Below, piece by piece: positions 17,296-26,852 of a stretch of 64,000 bases of DNA. Position 1 is the stretch's first letter. Each line of letters begins with the position of its first letter. The notes below the pieces were generated by a model. It saw nothing but the letters and a program-made list of their open reading frames with translations, had not been told where the DNA came from and searched no databases. The stretch is from Chryseobacterium sp. KACC 21268 (GTDB taxonomy: Bacteria; Bacteroidota; Bacteroidia; Flavobacteriales; Weeksellaceae), in NCBI GenBank assembly GCA_028736075.1, contig CP117875.1, forward strand, positions 3,968,001 through 4,032,000. Reading direction: 5' to 3'. The position numbers were made by a program, and so were the translations under genes.

Positions 17296-17451
17296 ATGGC
17301 AAAAAAAGTAGTAGCAACGCTTCAAGGTGGTGCTGGATCAAAAAAAATGACCAAAGTTATCAAAATGGTGAAGTCTTCTAAATCTGAAGCTTACGTTTTT
17401 GAAGAAAAAGTAATGAACGCTGACGAAGTTGAAGCTTATCTTAAAAAATAA
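17296..17451 (+). CDS. DUF4295 small basic protein (Bacteroidota ribosome-associated candidate)
   Basis: 51 aa, very basic: MAKKVVATLQGGAGSKKMTK, then VIKMVKSSKSEAYVFEEKVM and an acidic end. Matches the DUF4295 family, found in Bacteroidota directly after rpmG. I recall that a protein of this kind was modelled in the Flavobacterium johnsoniae 50S subunit and named bL38; the identity with this family should be verified. The operon with L28 and L33, the MAKK start and the charge agree with a ribosomal protein. It ends at a strong terminator. Confidence 0.88.
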   Translation: MAKKVVATLQGGAGSKKMTKVIKMVKSSKSEAYVFEEKVMNADEVEAYLKK

Positions 17452-17474
17452 TCTCTCAACCGGATACAATATAG

Positions 17475-17501
17475 AAAACTACTCTTTTTAAGGGTAGTTT
17501 T
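17475..17501 (+). terminator. Terminator of rpmB-rpmG-DUF4295
   Basis: A 12-bp stem (AAAACTACTCTT / AAGGGTAGTTTT with one T-G pair) with a TTT loop and a following T-run. Confidence 0.85.
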
Positions 17502-17506
17502 TTTGT

Positions 17507-17514
17507 TATATTTG
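17507..17514 (+). promoter_or_regulatory. -7 box of ftsY promoter
   Basis: TATATTTG, a full consensus match directly after the upstream terminator and 48 bases before the ftsY ATG. Confidence 0.55.
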
Positions 17515-17562
17515 TTTCCGGTAAAATCATTTATCGATCATCATTAATCATTTATATATCAA

Positions 17563-18516
17563 ATGAGTTGGTTTAAAAAAATATTCAAAAAAGAAGATAA
17601 GGAAACACTTGACAAAGGATTGGAAAAATCCAGCCAAGGTTTTTTTGATAAAATCTCCAGAGCTGTTGTCGGGAAAAATACAGTGGATGATGAAGTGCTT
17701 GACAATCTGGAGGAAGTTCTCATCGCATCCGACGTGGGCGCAGAAACGACCATCAAGATCATCAAAAGAATCGAGGATCGCGTTGCAAGAGACAAATATG
17801 TGAATGTAAGCGAACTGGACGAAATCCTTAAAGAAGAAATCTCTGGGCTATTACTAGACAATCCACACCTTGATACGGACAACATTGATACTAGCAAAAA
17901 ACCATACGTTATTATGGTTGTCGGCGTCAATGGTGTTGGTAAGACGACGACGATAGGGAAACTTGCTCATCAATTCAAATCCCAAGGCCTGAAAGTGGTT
18001 TTGGGTGCAGCAGATACTTTCCGTGCAGCAGCGGTAGACCAATTGGTCATTTGGAGCGAGCGCGTTGGTGTTCCAATCGTGAAACAGGAAATGGGATCCG
18101 ATCCTGCTTCTGTGGCATTTGATACCGTACAATCCGCGGTTGCTCAGGATGCCGACGTGGTGATCATCGACACTGCAGGAAGACTTCACAACAAAGTGAA
18201 CTTGATGAACGAACTTTCGAAGATTAAACGTGTGATGCAAAAAGTTTTACCCGATGCGCCTCACGAAGTTTTACTGGTCCTGGATGGCTCGACTGGTCAA
18301 AATGCTTTTGAACAAGCAAAACAATTTACTGCCGCAACAGAAGTTACCGCACTGGCTGTTACAAAGTTAGACGGAACAGCGAAAGGCGGCGTTGTAATAG
18401 GGATTTCCGATCAATTCCAAATTCCTGTAAAATATATTGGCGTAGGCGAAAAAATGCAGGACCTTCAAATTTTTAATGGTATGGAATTTGTAAACTCATT
18501 CTTTAGAAAGAGATAA
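17563..18516 (+). CDS. ftsY: Signal recognition particle receptor FtsY
   Basis: 317 aa, the short form without the long acidic A domain of enterobacteria. The N domain is about 20-95. The G domain has GVNGVGKTTTIGKLA (P-loop, near 126-140), ADTFRAAAVDQL, DTAGRLHNKVNLMNEL and TKLDGTAKGG. It docks SRP-ribosome complexes at the inner membrane. Its own promoter separates it from the ribosomal genes. Confidence 0.97.
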   Translation: MSWFKKIFKKEDKETLDKGLEKSSQGFFDKISRAVVGKNTVDDEVLDNLEEVLIASDVGAETTIKIIKRIEDRVARDKYVNVSELDEILKEEISGLLLDNPHLDTDNIDTSKKPYVIMVVGVNGVGKTTTIGKLAHQFKSQGLKVVLGAADTFRAAAVDQLVIWSERVGVPIVKQEMGSDPASVAFDTVQSAVAQDADVVIIDTAGRLHNKVNLMNELSKIKRVMQKVLPDAPHEVLLVLDGSTGQNAFEQAKQFTAATEVTALAVTKLDGTAKGGVVIGISDQFQIPVKYIGVGEKMQDLQIFNGMEFVNSFFRKR

Positions 18517-18551
18517 ACAAATTACACTATTAACATTAAAAAATTTAAACT

Positions 18552-18803
18552 ATGGGTATTTTAACTTGGATTATTTTCGGTCTTATCGCCGGAGCAATCG
18601 CAAAAGCAATCCACCCAGGAAATGATCCTGGCGGTTGGGTAGTAACAATCATTATTGGTATTTTAGGAGCTATGCTTGGAGGCTGGTTAGGTTCTATGCT
18701 TTTAGGCGTAGATGTATCAGGATTCAACTTTTCTAGTTTCTTGGTAGCCATTGGAGGATCTGTTCTTCTGCTATTTTTGTACAGGATGGTCACAAACAAA
18801 TAA
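18552..18803 (+). CDS. GlsB/YeaQ/YmgE family stress membrane protein
   Basis: 83 aa with three hydrophobic spans and glycine-rich packing: IIFGLIAGAIAKAIHPGNDPGG, WVVTIIIGILGAMLGGWLGS, then a third span near 56-76. This matches the small transglycosylase-associated or GlsB family of inner-membrane proteins linked to stress, with no known enzymatic role. It starts 35 bases after ftsY and ends at a terminator, so it probably shares the ftsY transcript. Confidence 0.88.
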   Translation: MGILTWIIFGLIAGAIAKAIHPGNDPGGWVVTIIIGILGAMLGGWLGSMLLGVDVSGFNFSSFLVAIGGSVLLLFLYRMVTNK

Positions 18804-18847
18804 CTTACTTTCTAAGTAATTTACAAGAATAAAGGGTTATATTTATA

Positions 18848-18873
18848 AATGCGTCATTTTTTATGACGCATTT
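18848..18873 (+). terminator. Terminator after the GlsB-like gene
   Basis: Stem AAATGCGTCAT / ATGACGCATTT with a T-rich loop, followed by TTTTT on the plus strand. Confidence 0.85.
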
Positions 18874-18898
18874 TTTTATTTTATTCAAAGAAAACTTC

Positions 18899-18906
18899 TA
18901 TATTTG
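18899..18906 (+). promoter_or_regulatory. -7 box for the first secreted reprolysin
   Basis: TATATTTG, a full consensus match 21 bases before the start codon. Confidence 0.55.
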
Positions 18907-18927
18907 ATTTAAAATTAAATTAAAAAT

Positions 18928-21825
18928 ATGAAGAAAATCTTTACTTCTCTTCTTTCCTTAGGTATGATAACTGGCGCTTTGGCACAGTGGAGTCCTGCTT
19001 CTATGAAAGGAGAAAAATTACGACAAACTAAAGCTACACAGTTCTATTCATTAGATCTTGGTGCAATCAGATCACAACTTTCTCAAGCTCAGCCAACTGG
19101 AAAAACCAGCAAACCGGTTATCATCAGCCTTCCAACATTAGGCGGGAAGATCGAGCAATTTGCCGTTTATAGTCTACCTGTAGTTGCAAAAGAAATGGCA
19201 GATCGTTATCAGCTAGGTTCCTACACAGGCGTTAAGCTAGATGATCCAACTGTTTATGTAAGATTCAGTGTTTCTCCTTATGATTTTCAGGCTATGTTGT
19301 TCAAAGATGGAGAATATCAATTCATTGAACCTCAGAACACAGACAGAACGGTTTACGGTGTTTTCCCTAAAACCAATAAGCCGACCTCCGGTAAAGCATT
19401 TGAGTGCAATACAACGGAGAGTTTCCTTAGCAAAAAACAAATGGATGCACTGTCCAACTCAACTGATTTCACACATAATGTAACTGATTTCAGCAAGGCC
19501 AGCGACAAAAAGTACAGAACTTACAGACTAGCAGTTTCTGTAACCGGTGAATACACCACTTATTTTGGAGGTGTTCCTCAGGCTGCCGCTGCAATCAACG
19601 CAACAATGACAAGAGTGAATGGTGTTTTTGAGAAAGATTTCGCAATACACATGAATGTTCAGGATTTCCCTCAATTAATCTACACCAATGCTGCTACAGA
19701 TCCTTACTCAAATGCATCTACGGGAGCTAGCGGTGCTTGGAATCTTGAAGTTCAGCAAACGTTAACCTCTGTTATTGGAAATGCGGCTTATGACATTGGG
19801 CATCTATTCGGAAGATCTGGCGGCGGAGGTAGTGCCGGAGACATCGGGAATGTTTGTAGAAACCCTTCAAGCAATTCAGATGCAGAGGCAAAAGGCTCTG
19901 GTTTTACTTCTCCAGGATCTGGCGGTCCGGAAGGAGATAATTTTGATATTGATTATGTAGCTCACGAAATGGGACATCAGTTTGGAGCAGATCACACATT
20001 CTCACATGGTATCCAAACGGCACCTTATAATACAGCTCACATGGAACCAGGTTCCGGATCTACTATTATGGGATATGCAGGTATCACCAGTGCAGATGTA
20101 CAGCCACATTCAGATGCTTATTTCCACGTAAGGAGCATTGAGCAGGTACAAACTTATGTTGGTACTCAAAGTTGTGATGTGAATACAACAATCGCAAACA
20201 ATCCTCCAGTTGTAGCAGCACTACCAAACAAAACAATTCCAAAAGGAACAGCTTTCGTTTTGACGGCATCTGCAACAGACGCAGAAAATGATCCATTGAC
20301 GTACAATTGGGAAGAATATGACAGATCTACTTCTGCTATTACAACCGTTATAGGAAACAATACAGCTGGACCTAAATTCAGATCTTTAAACAGTTCTACT
20401 CTACCTTACAGATATTTTCCAAAATTAAGTAATGTTTTAGCAGGAACTTTATCCAGTGCTACAGACTGGGAAGCAGTATCGAATGTTGCCAGAGCTATGA
20501 ATTTCCGAGTGACAGTAAGAGATAACAATGCTGATGTTACCAAACAGCAGACTCAAATTGGTTCTCAATTAATCACTGTTGGAAATGATGGACCTTTCAA
20601 AGTTTCTTCTACAAAAGTTTACAACAATTCGCCTGGTGCTTTCACTTGGGATGTTGCAAATACAGCAGCTGCACCTTATAGTGTTGCAAATGTAAAAATA
20701 GATTACACCACAGACAACGGTGCTACCTGGACAGTTTTAGCAGCATCTACTGCAAATGACGGAACTGAGAACTTGAGCTTCACTGGAATTCCTACAAATA
20801 CGGTGATTACAATCCGAGTTTCAGCTATTGACAACGTTTTCTACGCTGTTGGTAAAGTCACAGTTTCTGCAATGGTAAATTGTGATGGAACTGCTCCTGC
20901 AGGATTAGCAACTTCTTCTATCACTCAAACTGGTGCTAAAGTAGATTGGGATGCAATCGCTAATGCAACTTATATCTTAAGATACAAGAAAGCATCTGAT
21001 GCAACTTGGACAGAAGTAAACAATCTTACAACCAATACTTATACGATTGCAGGATTGACACTTAACACCGCTTACAATGTAAGTGTTGCAGCAATCTGTA
21101 CTGGAACTGTTGGAACCTATGCTAATGTTAACTTTACAACGGCAGGAATCAATTACTGTACTGCTGGTGCAACAAGTACTAGCTACGAAAAGATTTCAAA
21201 TGTAACTTTTGCAAACATTAATAATAATTCCACTTCTACTGCTGGATATGAAGATTTCACAGCAGTGACCGGAAACGTTACTAAAGGGGAGGTTTATCCT
21301 TTCTCAGCTTCATTTACTGGAACATCTTATGCAGATGATCAGGTTTTTGTTTGGATCGATTTTAACCAAGATGGAGATTTCGAAGATGCTGGTGAACTAG
21401 TTTTGACGACTGCTAAGAAATTGTCTCCTTGGACTGGAAATATTACCATCCCAGCGACTGCACTTACAGGAAAAACAAGAATGAGAGTTCGTCTGCACGA
21501 TTCTTCTTTGACACCGAATTCTACACCTTGCGGAACTTCTAGTTACGGACAGGTTGAAGATTACTCAGTGAACATCGGAGCTTTGGCAGTGGCTGATGTT
21601 AAGAAAAACAACATTCAGGTGTATCCTAATCCTGCTACAGATGTCATCAACATTTCTAATGTTTCTTCTAAAACTAAGTTTGAAATTTACAACGTAGGTG
21701 GACAATTGGTAAACCAAGGCACAACTGACGGAAAAGTAAATGTTTCTAAACTGACAAAAGGTGTTTACATCTTGACAGTAGAATCTAACGGCGAAAAATC
21801 TCAAACCAAATTCATCAAGAATTAA
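18928..21825 (+). CDS. Secreted reprolysin-like (M12B) metallopeptidase, T9SS type A
   Basis: 965 aa. Signal peptide at 1-19. A propeptide-like region spans about 20-190. The zinc site HEMGHQFGADH begins at residue 346, with GSTIMGYAG as the Met-turn. Later domains are a cadherin/Ig-like segment (near 425-480), a fibronectin type III domain (near 655-735) and a GEVED domain (VWIDFNQDGDFEDAGELV, about 808-825). The C-terminal 75 residues (NIQVYPNPATDVINIS to TKFIKN) are a T9SS type A sorting domain. It would be exported and probably anchored or released at the surface as a protease. A paralogue lies at 56468-59137. Confidence 0.93.
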   Translation: MKKIFTSLLSLGMITGALAQWSPASMKGEKLRQTKATQFYSLDLGAIRSQLSQAQPTGKTSKPVIISLPTLGGKIEQFAVYSLPVVAKEMADRYQLGSYTGVKLDDPTVYVRFSVSPYDFQAMLFKDGEYQFIEPQNTDRTVYGVFPKTNKPTSGKAFECNTTESFLSKKQMDALSNSTDFTHNVTDFSKASDKKYRTYRLAVSVTGEYTTYFGGVPQAAAAINATMTRVNGVFEKDFAIHMNVQDFPQLIYTNAATDPYSNASTGASGAWNLEVQQTLTSVIGNAAYDIGHLFGRSGGGGSAGDIGNVCRNPSSNSDAEAKGSGFTSPGSGGPEGDNFDIDYVAHEMGHQFGADHTFSHGIQTAPYNTAHMEPGSGSTIMGYAGITSADVQPHSDAYFHVRSIEQVQTYVGTQSCDVNTTIANNPPVVAALPNKTIPKGTAFVLTASATDAENDPLTYNWEEYDRSTSAITTVIGNNTAGPKFRSLNSSTLPYRYFPKLSNVLAGTLSSATDWEAVSNVARAMNFRVTVRDNNADVTKQQTQIGSQLITVGNDGPFKVSSTKVYNNSPGAFTWDVANTAAAPYSVANVKIDYTTDNGATWTVLAASTANDGTENLSFTGIPTNTVITIRVSAIDNVFYAVGKVTVSAMVNCDGTAPAGLATSSITQTGAKVDWDAIANATYILRYKKASDATWTEVNNLTTNTYTIAGLTLNTAYNVSVAAICTGTVGTYANVNFTTAGINYCTAGATSTSYEKISNVTFANINNNSTSTAGYEDFTAVTGNVTKGEVYPFSASFTGTSYADDQVFVWIDFNQDGDFEDAGELVLTTAKKLSPWTGNITIPATALTGKTRMRVRLHDSSLTPNSTPCGTSSYGQVEDYSVNIGALAVADVKKNNIQVYPNPATDVINISNVSSKTKFEIYNVGGQLVNQGTTDGKVNVSKLTKGVYILTVESNGEKSQTKFIKN

Positions 21826-21848
21826 GATTAAGATTTTAACTAAATAAG

Positions 21849-21876
21849 AAATCCCCGAAATGACTTTCGGGGATTT
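21849..21876. terminator. Bidirectional terminator between reprolysin and coaE
   Basis: A 12-bp stem (AAATCCCCGAAA / TTTCGGGGATTT) with loop TGAC. A T-run follows on the plus strand, and the hairpin is also just past the coaE stop on the minus strand. Confidence 0.85.
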
Positions 21877-21898
21877 TTGTTTTTATATAAATGATAAA

Positions 21899-22522
21899 CT
21901 AATTAAGTTCTGAGATAAAGATATCAGTTTCACTTTCCAGATTATCTCTATCGGAATTGTTGTAGATAATAAAATCAGCCAGTTTAATCTTATCTTTTTC
22001 CGGCATTTGATTTTGCATTATCGTCTCAATCTCCCTGTATGTTTTGTTGTCTCTGTCCATTGTCCGTTTGATCCTCAGATTGTCATCGGCTGTAACCAGG
22101 AGAGATTTGTAACATTGTTCATTTAATTTTAATTCGAATAACAATGCCGTTTCTTTAAAAACAAATTCTGAGGTTTGAGATGCCACCCATTTTTCAAAAT
22201 CTAATCTTACTGCCGGATGAATCAAATGATTCAGCTGATCCAAAAGTTCTGCGTTATTAAAAACTTTATCAGCAACAAATTTCCTGTTGTAAATCCCTTC
22301 AGAATACGCTTCTACTCCTAGAAGTGAAATTATTCTTTCTTTCAATTCAGAATCGACGTTGACAATGTTCTTCGCTTGATCGTCTGAATAATAAACCGGA
22401 AAACCTTTGTTTTCCAAAAATTTCGCAACGGAAGTCTTTCCAGATCCTATTCCGCCTGTTAACCCAATGATCCTGGGAGGAGGGACATCCTCCTGATTTT
22501 GATTTATATCTTGTATTTCCAT
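21899..22522 (-). CDS. coaE: Dephospho-CoA kinase
   Basis: 207 aa. P-loop IIGLTGGIGSGKTSVAKF (about 18-35), YYSDDQAKNIV and the lid-like YKSLLVTADDNLRIKRTMDRD are CoaE features. It catalyses the last step of CoA synthesis. The first 17 residues (MEIQDINQNQEDVPPPR) are longer than usual; no internal ATG offers a better start. Last gene of ruvB-paiB-like-MBL-coaE, seven bases after the MBL gene. Confidence 0.95.
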   Translation of the reverse strand: MEIQDINQNQEDVPPPRIIGLTGGIGSGKTSVAKFLENKGFPVYYSDDQAKNIVNVDSELKERIISLLGVEAYSEGIYNRKFVADKVFNNAELLDQLNHLIHPAVRLDFEKWVASQTSEFVFKETALLFELKLNEQCYKSLLVTADDNLRIKRTMDRDNKTYREIETIMQNQMPEKDKIKLADFIIYNNSDRDNLESETDIFISELN

Positions 22523-22529
22523 AATCTAA

Positions 22530-23396
22530 TTAATATCCAAAAACTTCATTAAAACTAAAGGTCTGATCCAGCTTTACGCCTCTCTCAGTCATCTTCAGAC
22601 TTGCCAACTCATTGTGTGCATCGTGTTCGAAAAACAAAAGGTAGTCATTATCCACGCATTGTTTCAAAAATTTTCCTTTTTCTTCCATCGTCAACATTGG
22701 TCTTGTGTCATATCCCATCACATAAACCTGTGGAATGTGTCCGGCAGTTGGGATCAAATCTGCTGCGAAAACAATTGTTTTTTCCTGATATTGGAGAACT
22801 GGAAGCATTTGCTTTTCCGTATGTCCATCCACAAAAATAACATCCATTTTCAGGTCTGGTGCAAATCCGTAATTACCTGTTTTAGGTAATGGTAAAAAGT
22901 TAAGCTGACCGCTTTCCTGCATTGGCAAAATATTTTCTTTCAGGAAACTTGCTTTCTCTCTGGGGTTTGGTTCAGTTGCCCACTGCCAATGATTCTCGTT
23001 GGTCCAGAAGTGCGCATTCTTGAAAGCTGGTCTGTAACCGGATCTGTCATCATTCCACTCCACTGCTCCACCGCAATGATCGAAGTGAAGGTGCGTGAGA
23101 AAAACATCCGTGATATCATCTCTCACAAAACCATATCTTTTTAAATTCTTGTCCAAAGAATCATCGCCCCAAAGTGAATAATGTCCGAAGAATTTCTCGT
23201 CTTGTTTGTTACCAAGTCCGCAATCGATTAAGATTAATTTCTTACCGTCTTCCACTAGAAGAGAACGCGTTCCAAGTTCAATCAGATTTCTTTCATCGGC
23301 TGGATTGGTTTTTTCCCAAAGTGTTTTTGGGACCACGCCAAACATTGCACCTCCGTCTAATTTGAATTTTCCACACTGGATTGGATATAGCTTCAT
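22530..23396 (-). CDS. MBL-fold metallohydrolase
   Basis: 288 aa. The dinuclear zinc motif LTHLHFDHCGGAVEW (about 110-124), the second ligand region VDGHTEKQML and a late FEHDAHNE fit the metallo-beta-lactamase fold. The start MKLYPIQCGKFKLDGGAMFGVVPK resembles AttM/lactonase-like hydrolases with a GGAMFG segment. The substrate is unknown; quorum-signal lactone hydrolysis is possible but not shown. It sits inside the ruvB-coaE operon. Confidence 0.88.
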   Translation of the reverse strand: MKLYPIQCGKFKLDGGAMFGVVPKTLWEKTNPADERNLIELGTRSLLVEDGKKLILIDCGLGNKQDEKFFGHYSLWGDDSLDKNLKRYGFVRDDITDVFLTHLHFDHCGGAVEWNDDRSGYRPAFKNAHFWTNENHWQWATEPNPREKASFLKENILPMQESGQLNFLPLPKTGNYGFAPDLKMDVIFVDGHTEKQMLPVLQYQEKTIVFAADLIPTAGHIPQVYVMGYDTRPMLTMEEKGKFLKQCVDNDYLLFFEHDAHNELASLKMTERGVKLDQTFSFNEVFGY

Positions 23397-23420
23397 AAAT
23401 ATTTTATTTTGAGAGAATTG

Positions 23421-24038
23421 TTAAATCAAACTTCGATTTTGTTTCATCAACTCTGCAATTTTTTTATCGTTATCAAAATCTGATTGCTCTAAATTAAGAA
23501 TAATATTTTCAAAATCCTCGTCATTTCGGTTTTGACTTAATTTATTTGCGATAAAAATTTCTGTCGGAATAATATTAATTCCAAAAGCACCTTTCATTTC
23601 TTTCCTCACCAACTCTTCTCCCATATTTTCTACAAACATTGGACATTTCTGTGCTTTTTCATATTTGAAAGTCAACTTTGCTAAATGTTGATACAATTCA
23701 TCATCACTCATCAATTTCACTTTTCCACGAATTTGAACAGCTTCGTAATTCCAAGTTGACACATTAGTTTTCTCGTACCAAGACGAAGAAATGTAAGAAT
23801 GTGCTCCTAAAAAATCACACAAAACCTCATCGCCGTCTTTCAAAACTTTAGCTTGAAAATTCGCTTTTGAAATATGCGTTTCGAGATAAAAACCTGCATC
23901 ACTTTCATTCAACAAAAACATAGAATGTGTTGCTGATAGCATATCTTTATCAGAAATCAAAAGCGCAAAAGCATTTTCATTGATGATTTTCTTCATCAAT
24001 TCATGGTCTTCGCTTTTGTATATTTTGGGGATGAACAT
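23421..24038 (-). CDS. FMN-binding negative transcriptional regulator, PaiB-like
   Basis: 205 aa. The N-terminus MFIPKIYKSEDHELMKKIIN and the later SSWYEKTNVSTWNYEAVQIRG and GAFGINI are typical of PaiB-like split-barrel flavoproteins. The family is named for Bacillus PaiB, but many members are probably flavin enzymes and not DNA-binding regulators. Located 24 bases upstream of the MBL gene and 30 bases after ruvB. Confidence 0.88.
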   Translation of the reverse strand: MFIPKIYKSEDHELMKKIINENAFALLISDKDMLSATHSMFLLNESDAGFYLETHISKANFQAKVLKDGDEVLCDFLGAHSYISSSWYEKTNVSTWNYEAVQIRGKVKLMSDDELYQHLAKLTFKYEKAQKCPMFVENMGEELVRKEMKGAFGINIIPTEIFIANKLSQNRNDEDFENIILNLEQSDFDNDKKIAELMKQNRSLI

Positions 24039-24068
24039 TTTATTTAAAATTTTGGATAAAATAATAAA

Positions 24069-25091
24069 TTAAAACAATTCTCCAGGATTCTTCGGTCGTG
24101 AGATTCCCAAATGTTTATAAGCCTTATCTGTAACTTCTCTTCCTCGCGGCGTTCGGATAATAAAACCTTCTTGAATCAAAAACGGCTCGTAAACCTCTTC
24201 CAAAGTTTCAGGATTTTCGCCGATAGAAGTTGCCAAAGCTGAAATTCCCACCGGTTTCCCACGGAAGTTTTCAATCATCACGCGCATAATTTTATTGTCC
24301 ATATCGTCAAGTCCAAACTCATCAACATTTAAAGAGTTAAGTGCATATTTTGTAATCTCGATTTCGATTTCGCCGTTGCCTTTGATCTCGGCAAAATCCC
24401 TAACTCTTCTCAAAAGGGCGTTTGCAATTCTCGGCGTTCCACGGCTTCTTCTTGCAATTTCCAGAGCGGCGTCTTCGTATATTTTAATTCCTAAAACCCT
24501 TGCACTTCTTTCGATGATCATTCCGAGAAGTTCTATCGTATAATATTCTAATCTAGATTGAATTCCGAATCTTGCAAGCATCGGTTTGGTCAACATTCCG
24601 GAACGTGTTGTTGCGCCAACCAAGGTAAAAGGATTGAGTCCGATTTGTACAGAACGTGCATTGGGACCCGTTTCCAGCATAATATCAATCTTGTAATCTT
24701 CCATCGCGGAGTACAAATATTCCTCAACGATCGGCGAAAGTCTGTGGATCTCGTCAATGAAAAGGACGTCATTTTCTTCAAGATTGGTCAATAATCCAGC
24801 TAAACTCCCGGGCTTATCCAGAACTGGCCCTGAGGTGATTTTGCAACCTACACCCAATTCATTCGCAATGATGTTTGCCAAAGTCGTCTTTCCCAATCCG
24901 GGCGGACCGTGCAAAAGGACGTGATCCAAAGCGCCACCACGATTCTTCGCAGCAGCCACAAAAACTTCCAGATTGTCCAAGGTTTTTCTTTGTCCGGCAA
25001 AGTCATTGAAACTCTGCGGACGGATCTTTTCTTCCTGAATCAAATCGTCGTTGGAATAATTCTCCTTATCGGGATGTAAAAAATCGGGCAT
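24069..25091 (-). CDS. ruvB: Holliday junction branch-migration helicase RuvB
   Basis: 340 aa, normal length. Walker [15 protein letters not shown] (about 61-74), Walker [11 protein letters not shown], sensor 1 [15 protein letters not shown] and the C-terminal winged helix with [19 protein letters not shown] are visible. It drives branch migration with RuvA; ruvA and ruvC are not in this window. First gene of the operon that ends with coaE. Confidence 0.97.
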   Translation of the reverse strand: MPDFLHPDKENYSNDDLIQEEKIRPQSFNDFAGQRKTLDNLEVFVAAAKNRGGALDHVLLHGPPGLGKTTLANIIANELGVGCKITSGPVLDKPGSLAGLLTNLEENDVLFIDEIHRLSPIVEEYLYSAMEDYKIDIMLETGPNARSVQIGLNPFTLVGATTRSGMLTKPMLARFGIQSRLEYYTIELLGMIIERSARVLGIKIYEDAALEIARRSRGTPRIANALLRRVRDFAEIKGNGEIEIEITKYALNSLNVDEFGLDDMDNKIMRVMIENFRGKPVGISALATSIGENPETLEEVYEPFLIQEGFIIRTPRGREVTDKAYKHLGISRPKNPGELF

Positions 25092-25184
25092 TTTGGTTAT
25101 TTAATATTTAAAAATGAAGAATTAAATAAACTTAAAATGATGCATTTAAAGTTCATAGTCAAAGGTAAAGAAAAATTAAGGGAA

Positions 25185-26792
25185 CTAGGGATTGAGTTTC
25201 TGAGTTTCGGCGATGATTTTCTTCAATTGAATTTTTTCTGCAGCCGTTAATTTTCTCTGAAAAAATCCGCTTTTATAATCCTTAACTAAATACTGAGGGA
25301 AAATGCCGTAATAATCATAAAGCTTCAAATCGTAAAGATTAAGCGATGGAAAATGATCCTTATGTTCAATTTTTTTTGAAGAATTAAAATTCAAATTACC
25401 AATTGTATAATTCTTAGAAATTTTTACCGAGTTATATTGAGCCGGTTTATAAAGCTGAGACCAACTAAAATCTGACATTCTGTTTCCGATATTGAACTTT
25501 TGAATCATTCTAGGAAATATGAAAATGACTGAGACAAAAAGTGAGAGAAAAACAGTGAAAAACAATAATTTCTTCTCCGAAATATACTTAACTAAAATAA
25601 AAATTGCAATCACATAAACATCAATAAAAAACCTGTACTGTGCTGAAATAGTAAAAATTACTACTGATTTAACAATTAAAAAAATTAATAATAAATAATA
25701 GAATCTACTTTTTTTCTTAAATACAAAAATGCCAACTATCAATAAAGAAACGATGATTCCAATATTAAAAACAGACTTATAACCAATTGTAAACCAATGA
25801 AATATTCTATCAAAAAAATCAAACTGTGAAATCTGTTGATAAGTATATTTCATATCGTAGGACTTCATCAAACCAATTTGGGAAGAATATGTGATCATCT
25901 GCTGACTGGGTTTCCAGGGCAAATTAAAATCAATCAAAGAAACTGGAAAAAGTGGAAATCCAAACAACCAGAGATTCTTTGCTATCGATAAACCTGCAAA
26001 AATGAAAATCGGAACGACAACTTTAAAATTGAATTTTCTTTGATGAGCGCTTTGAAAAATGACTAAAAGTGGCAACCAGAAAACGATCGGTTTGATACAA
26101 ACGGCAAACAATGATAAATATAAAAGAATTGAATTTTCCTTTTTATGAATCAGTTCATTAATCACGATTAAAGTAATAATCAACACAGGTAAATCTGGAC
26201 TCGGCTGTTGAACAAACAATAAAAATATGGGAATGAAAATCAGTAAAAAATATTGTTTTCTCTCATAGATATAAATCAGAAACAGAACAGACAAATAAGA
26301 ATTAATCTTAAAAAAAGGATCTATAAAATGAGAAAAACCAGCCTGATAAATATGCCAAAACGAGGTCTGACCAAGCAAAAGATCAAAATTTGAAATACCC
26401 TTTACAAAACCAACTTGCTTTAAATATGAAACCGTTGGAACATAGTAACCGTAATGGTCAAAGAGATAAGGAGAGAATGAAGCCGAGAAGATTATAATTA
26501 GAAAGAAAAAATAAAACCAATAACTAAATTGATAATTGATTTGTGATAAATTTCCTCTGCTCCAGTACCATCCAACGCCCGCTAAACCTGTTAATATAAA
26601 AAGAAACTCCAAGAAAGAATTTAATGGAGCGAAGAATGCTGCCAACGTTTCCAAAAGCGTGATACCAACAATTCCTAAAAAAGAGATCAGAACAAAACTT
26701 TGATTCTCAAATTTCAGAATTCTTTTGATGATAATTCCGTTTCCGAAATTAACACCAAGCAAGATCAAAATTGTCAGTAAAATTGAAAGCAT
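25185..26792 (-). CDS. Polytopic membrane protein (LIC_10190-like / GT39-like)
   Basis: 535 aa with about 11-13 membrane spans and a hydrophilic C-terminus from about residue 440. The pattern of long hydrophobic stretches with YFFFLIIIFSASFSPYLFDHYGYYVP and PSPDLPVLIITLIVINELI resembles the LIC_10190-type membrane proteins related to GT-C glycosyltransferases, but I cannot see a firm catalytic motif. It is the most AT-rich long gene here. Its ATG directly touches the terminator of the upstream gene (26798-26825), so it has almost no leader of its own. A role in surface-glycan synthesis is only a guess. Confidence 0.65.
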   Translation of the reverse strand: MLSILLTILILLGVNFGNGIIIKRILKFENQSFVLISFLGIVGITLLETLAAFFAPLNSFLEFLFILTGLAGVGWYWSRGNLSQINYQFSYWFYFFFLIIIFSASFSPYLFDHYGYYVPTVSYLKQVGFVKGISNFDLLLGQTSFWHIYQAGFSHFIDPFFKINSYLSVLFLIYIYERKQYFLLIFIPIFLLFVQQPSPDLPVLIITLIVINELIHKKENSILLYLSLFAVCIKPIVFWLPLLVIFQSAHQRKFNFKVVVPIFIFAGLSIAKNLWLFGFPLFPVSLIDFNLPWKPSQQMITYSSQIGLMKSYDMKYTYQQISQFDFFDRIFHWFTIGYKSVFNIGIIVSLLIVGIFVFKKKSRFYYLLLIFLIVKSVVIFTISAQYRFFIDVYVIAIFILVKYISEKKLLFFTVFLSLFVSVIFIFPRMIQKFNIGNRMSDFSWSQLYKPAQYNSVKISKNYTIGNLNFNSSKKIEHKDHFPSLNLYDLKLYDYYGIFPQYLVKDYKSGFFQRKLTAAEKIQLKKIIAETQKLNP

Positions 26793-26797
26793 AAAAA

Positions 26798-26825
26798 AAA
26801 GATTGCTTAAAAATAAGCAATCTTT
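26798..26825 (-). terminator. Terminator of the glycine-zipper lipoprotein, abutting the next ATG
   Basis: A perfect 12-bp stem (AAAGATTGCTTA / TAAGCAATCTTT) with loop AAAA and eight Ts on the minus strand. The T-run runs straight into the ATG of the membrane protein gene at 26792. Confidence 0.88.
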
Positions 26826-26852
26826 CGTTTTTAATATATATGTGAAGAAAAT

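Noticed and set aside
25185-26792. The AT-rich membrane protein as a recently transferred gene
   Set aside because: High AT content is expected from its many Phe, Ile and Leu codons. No mobile-element remains flank it.
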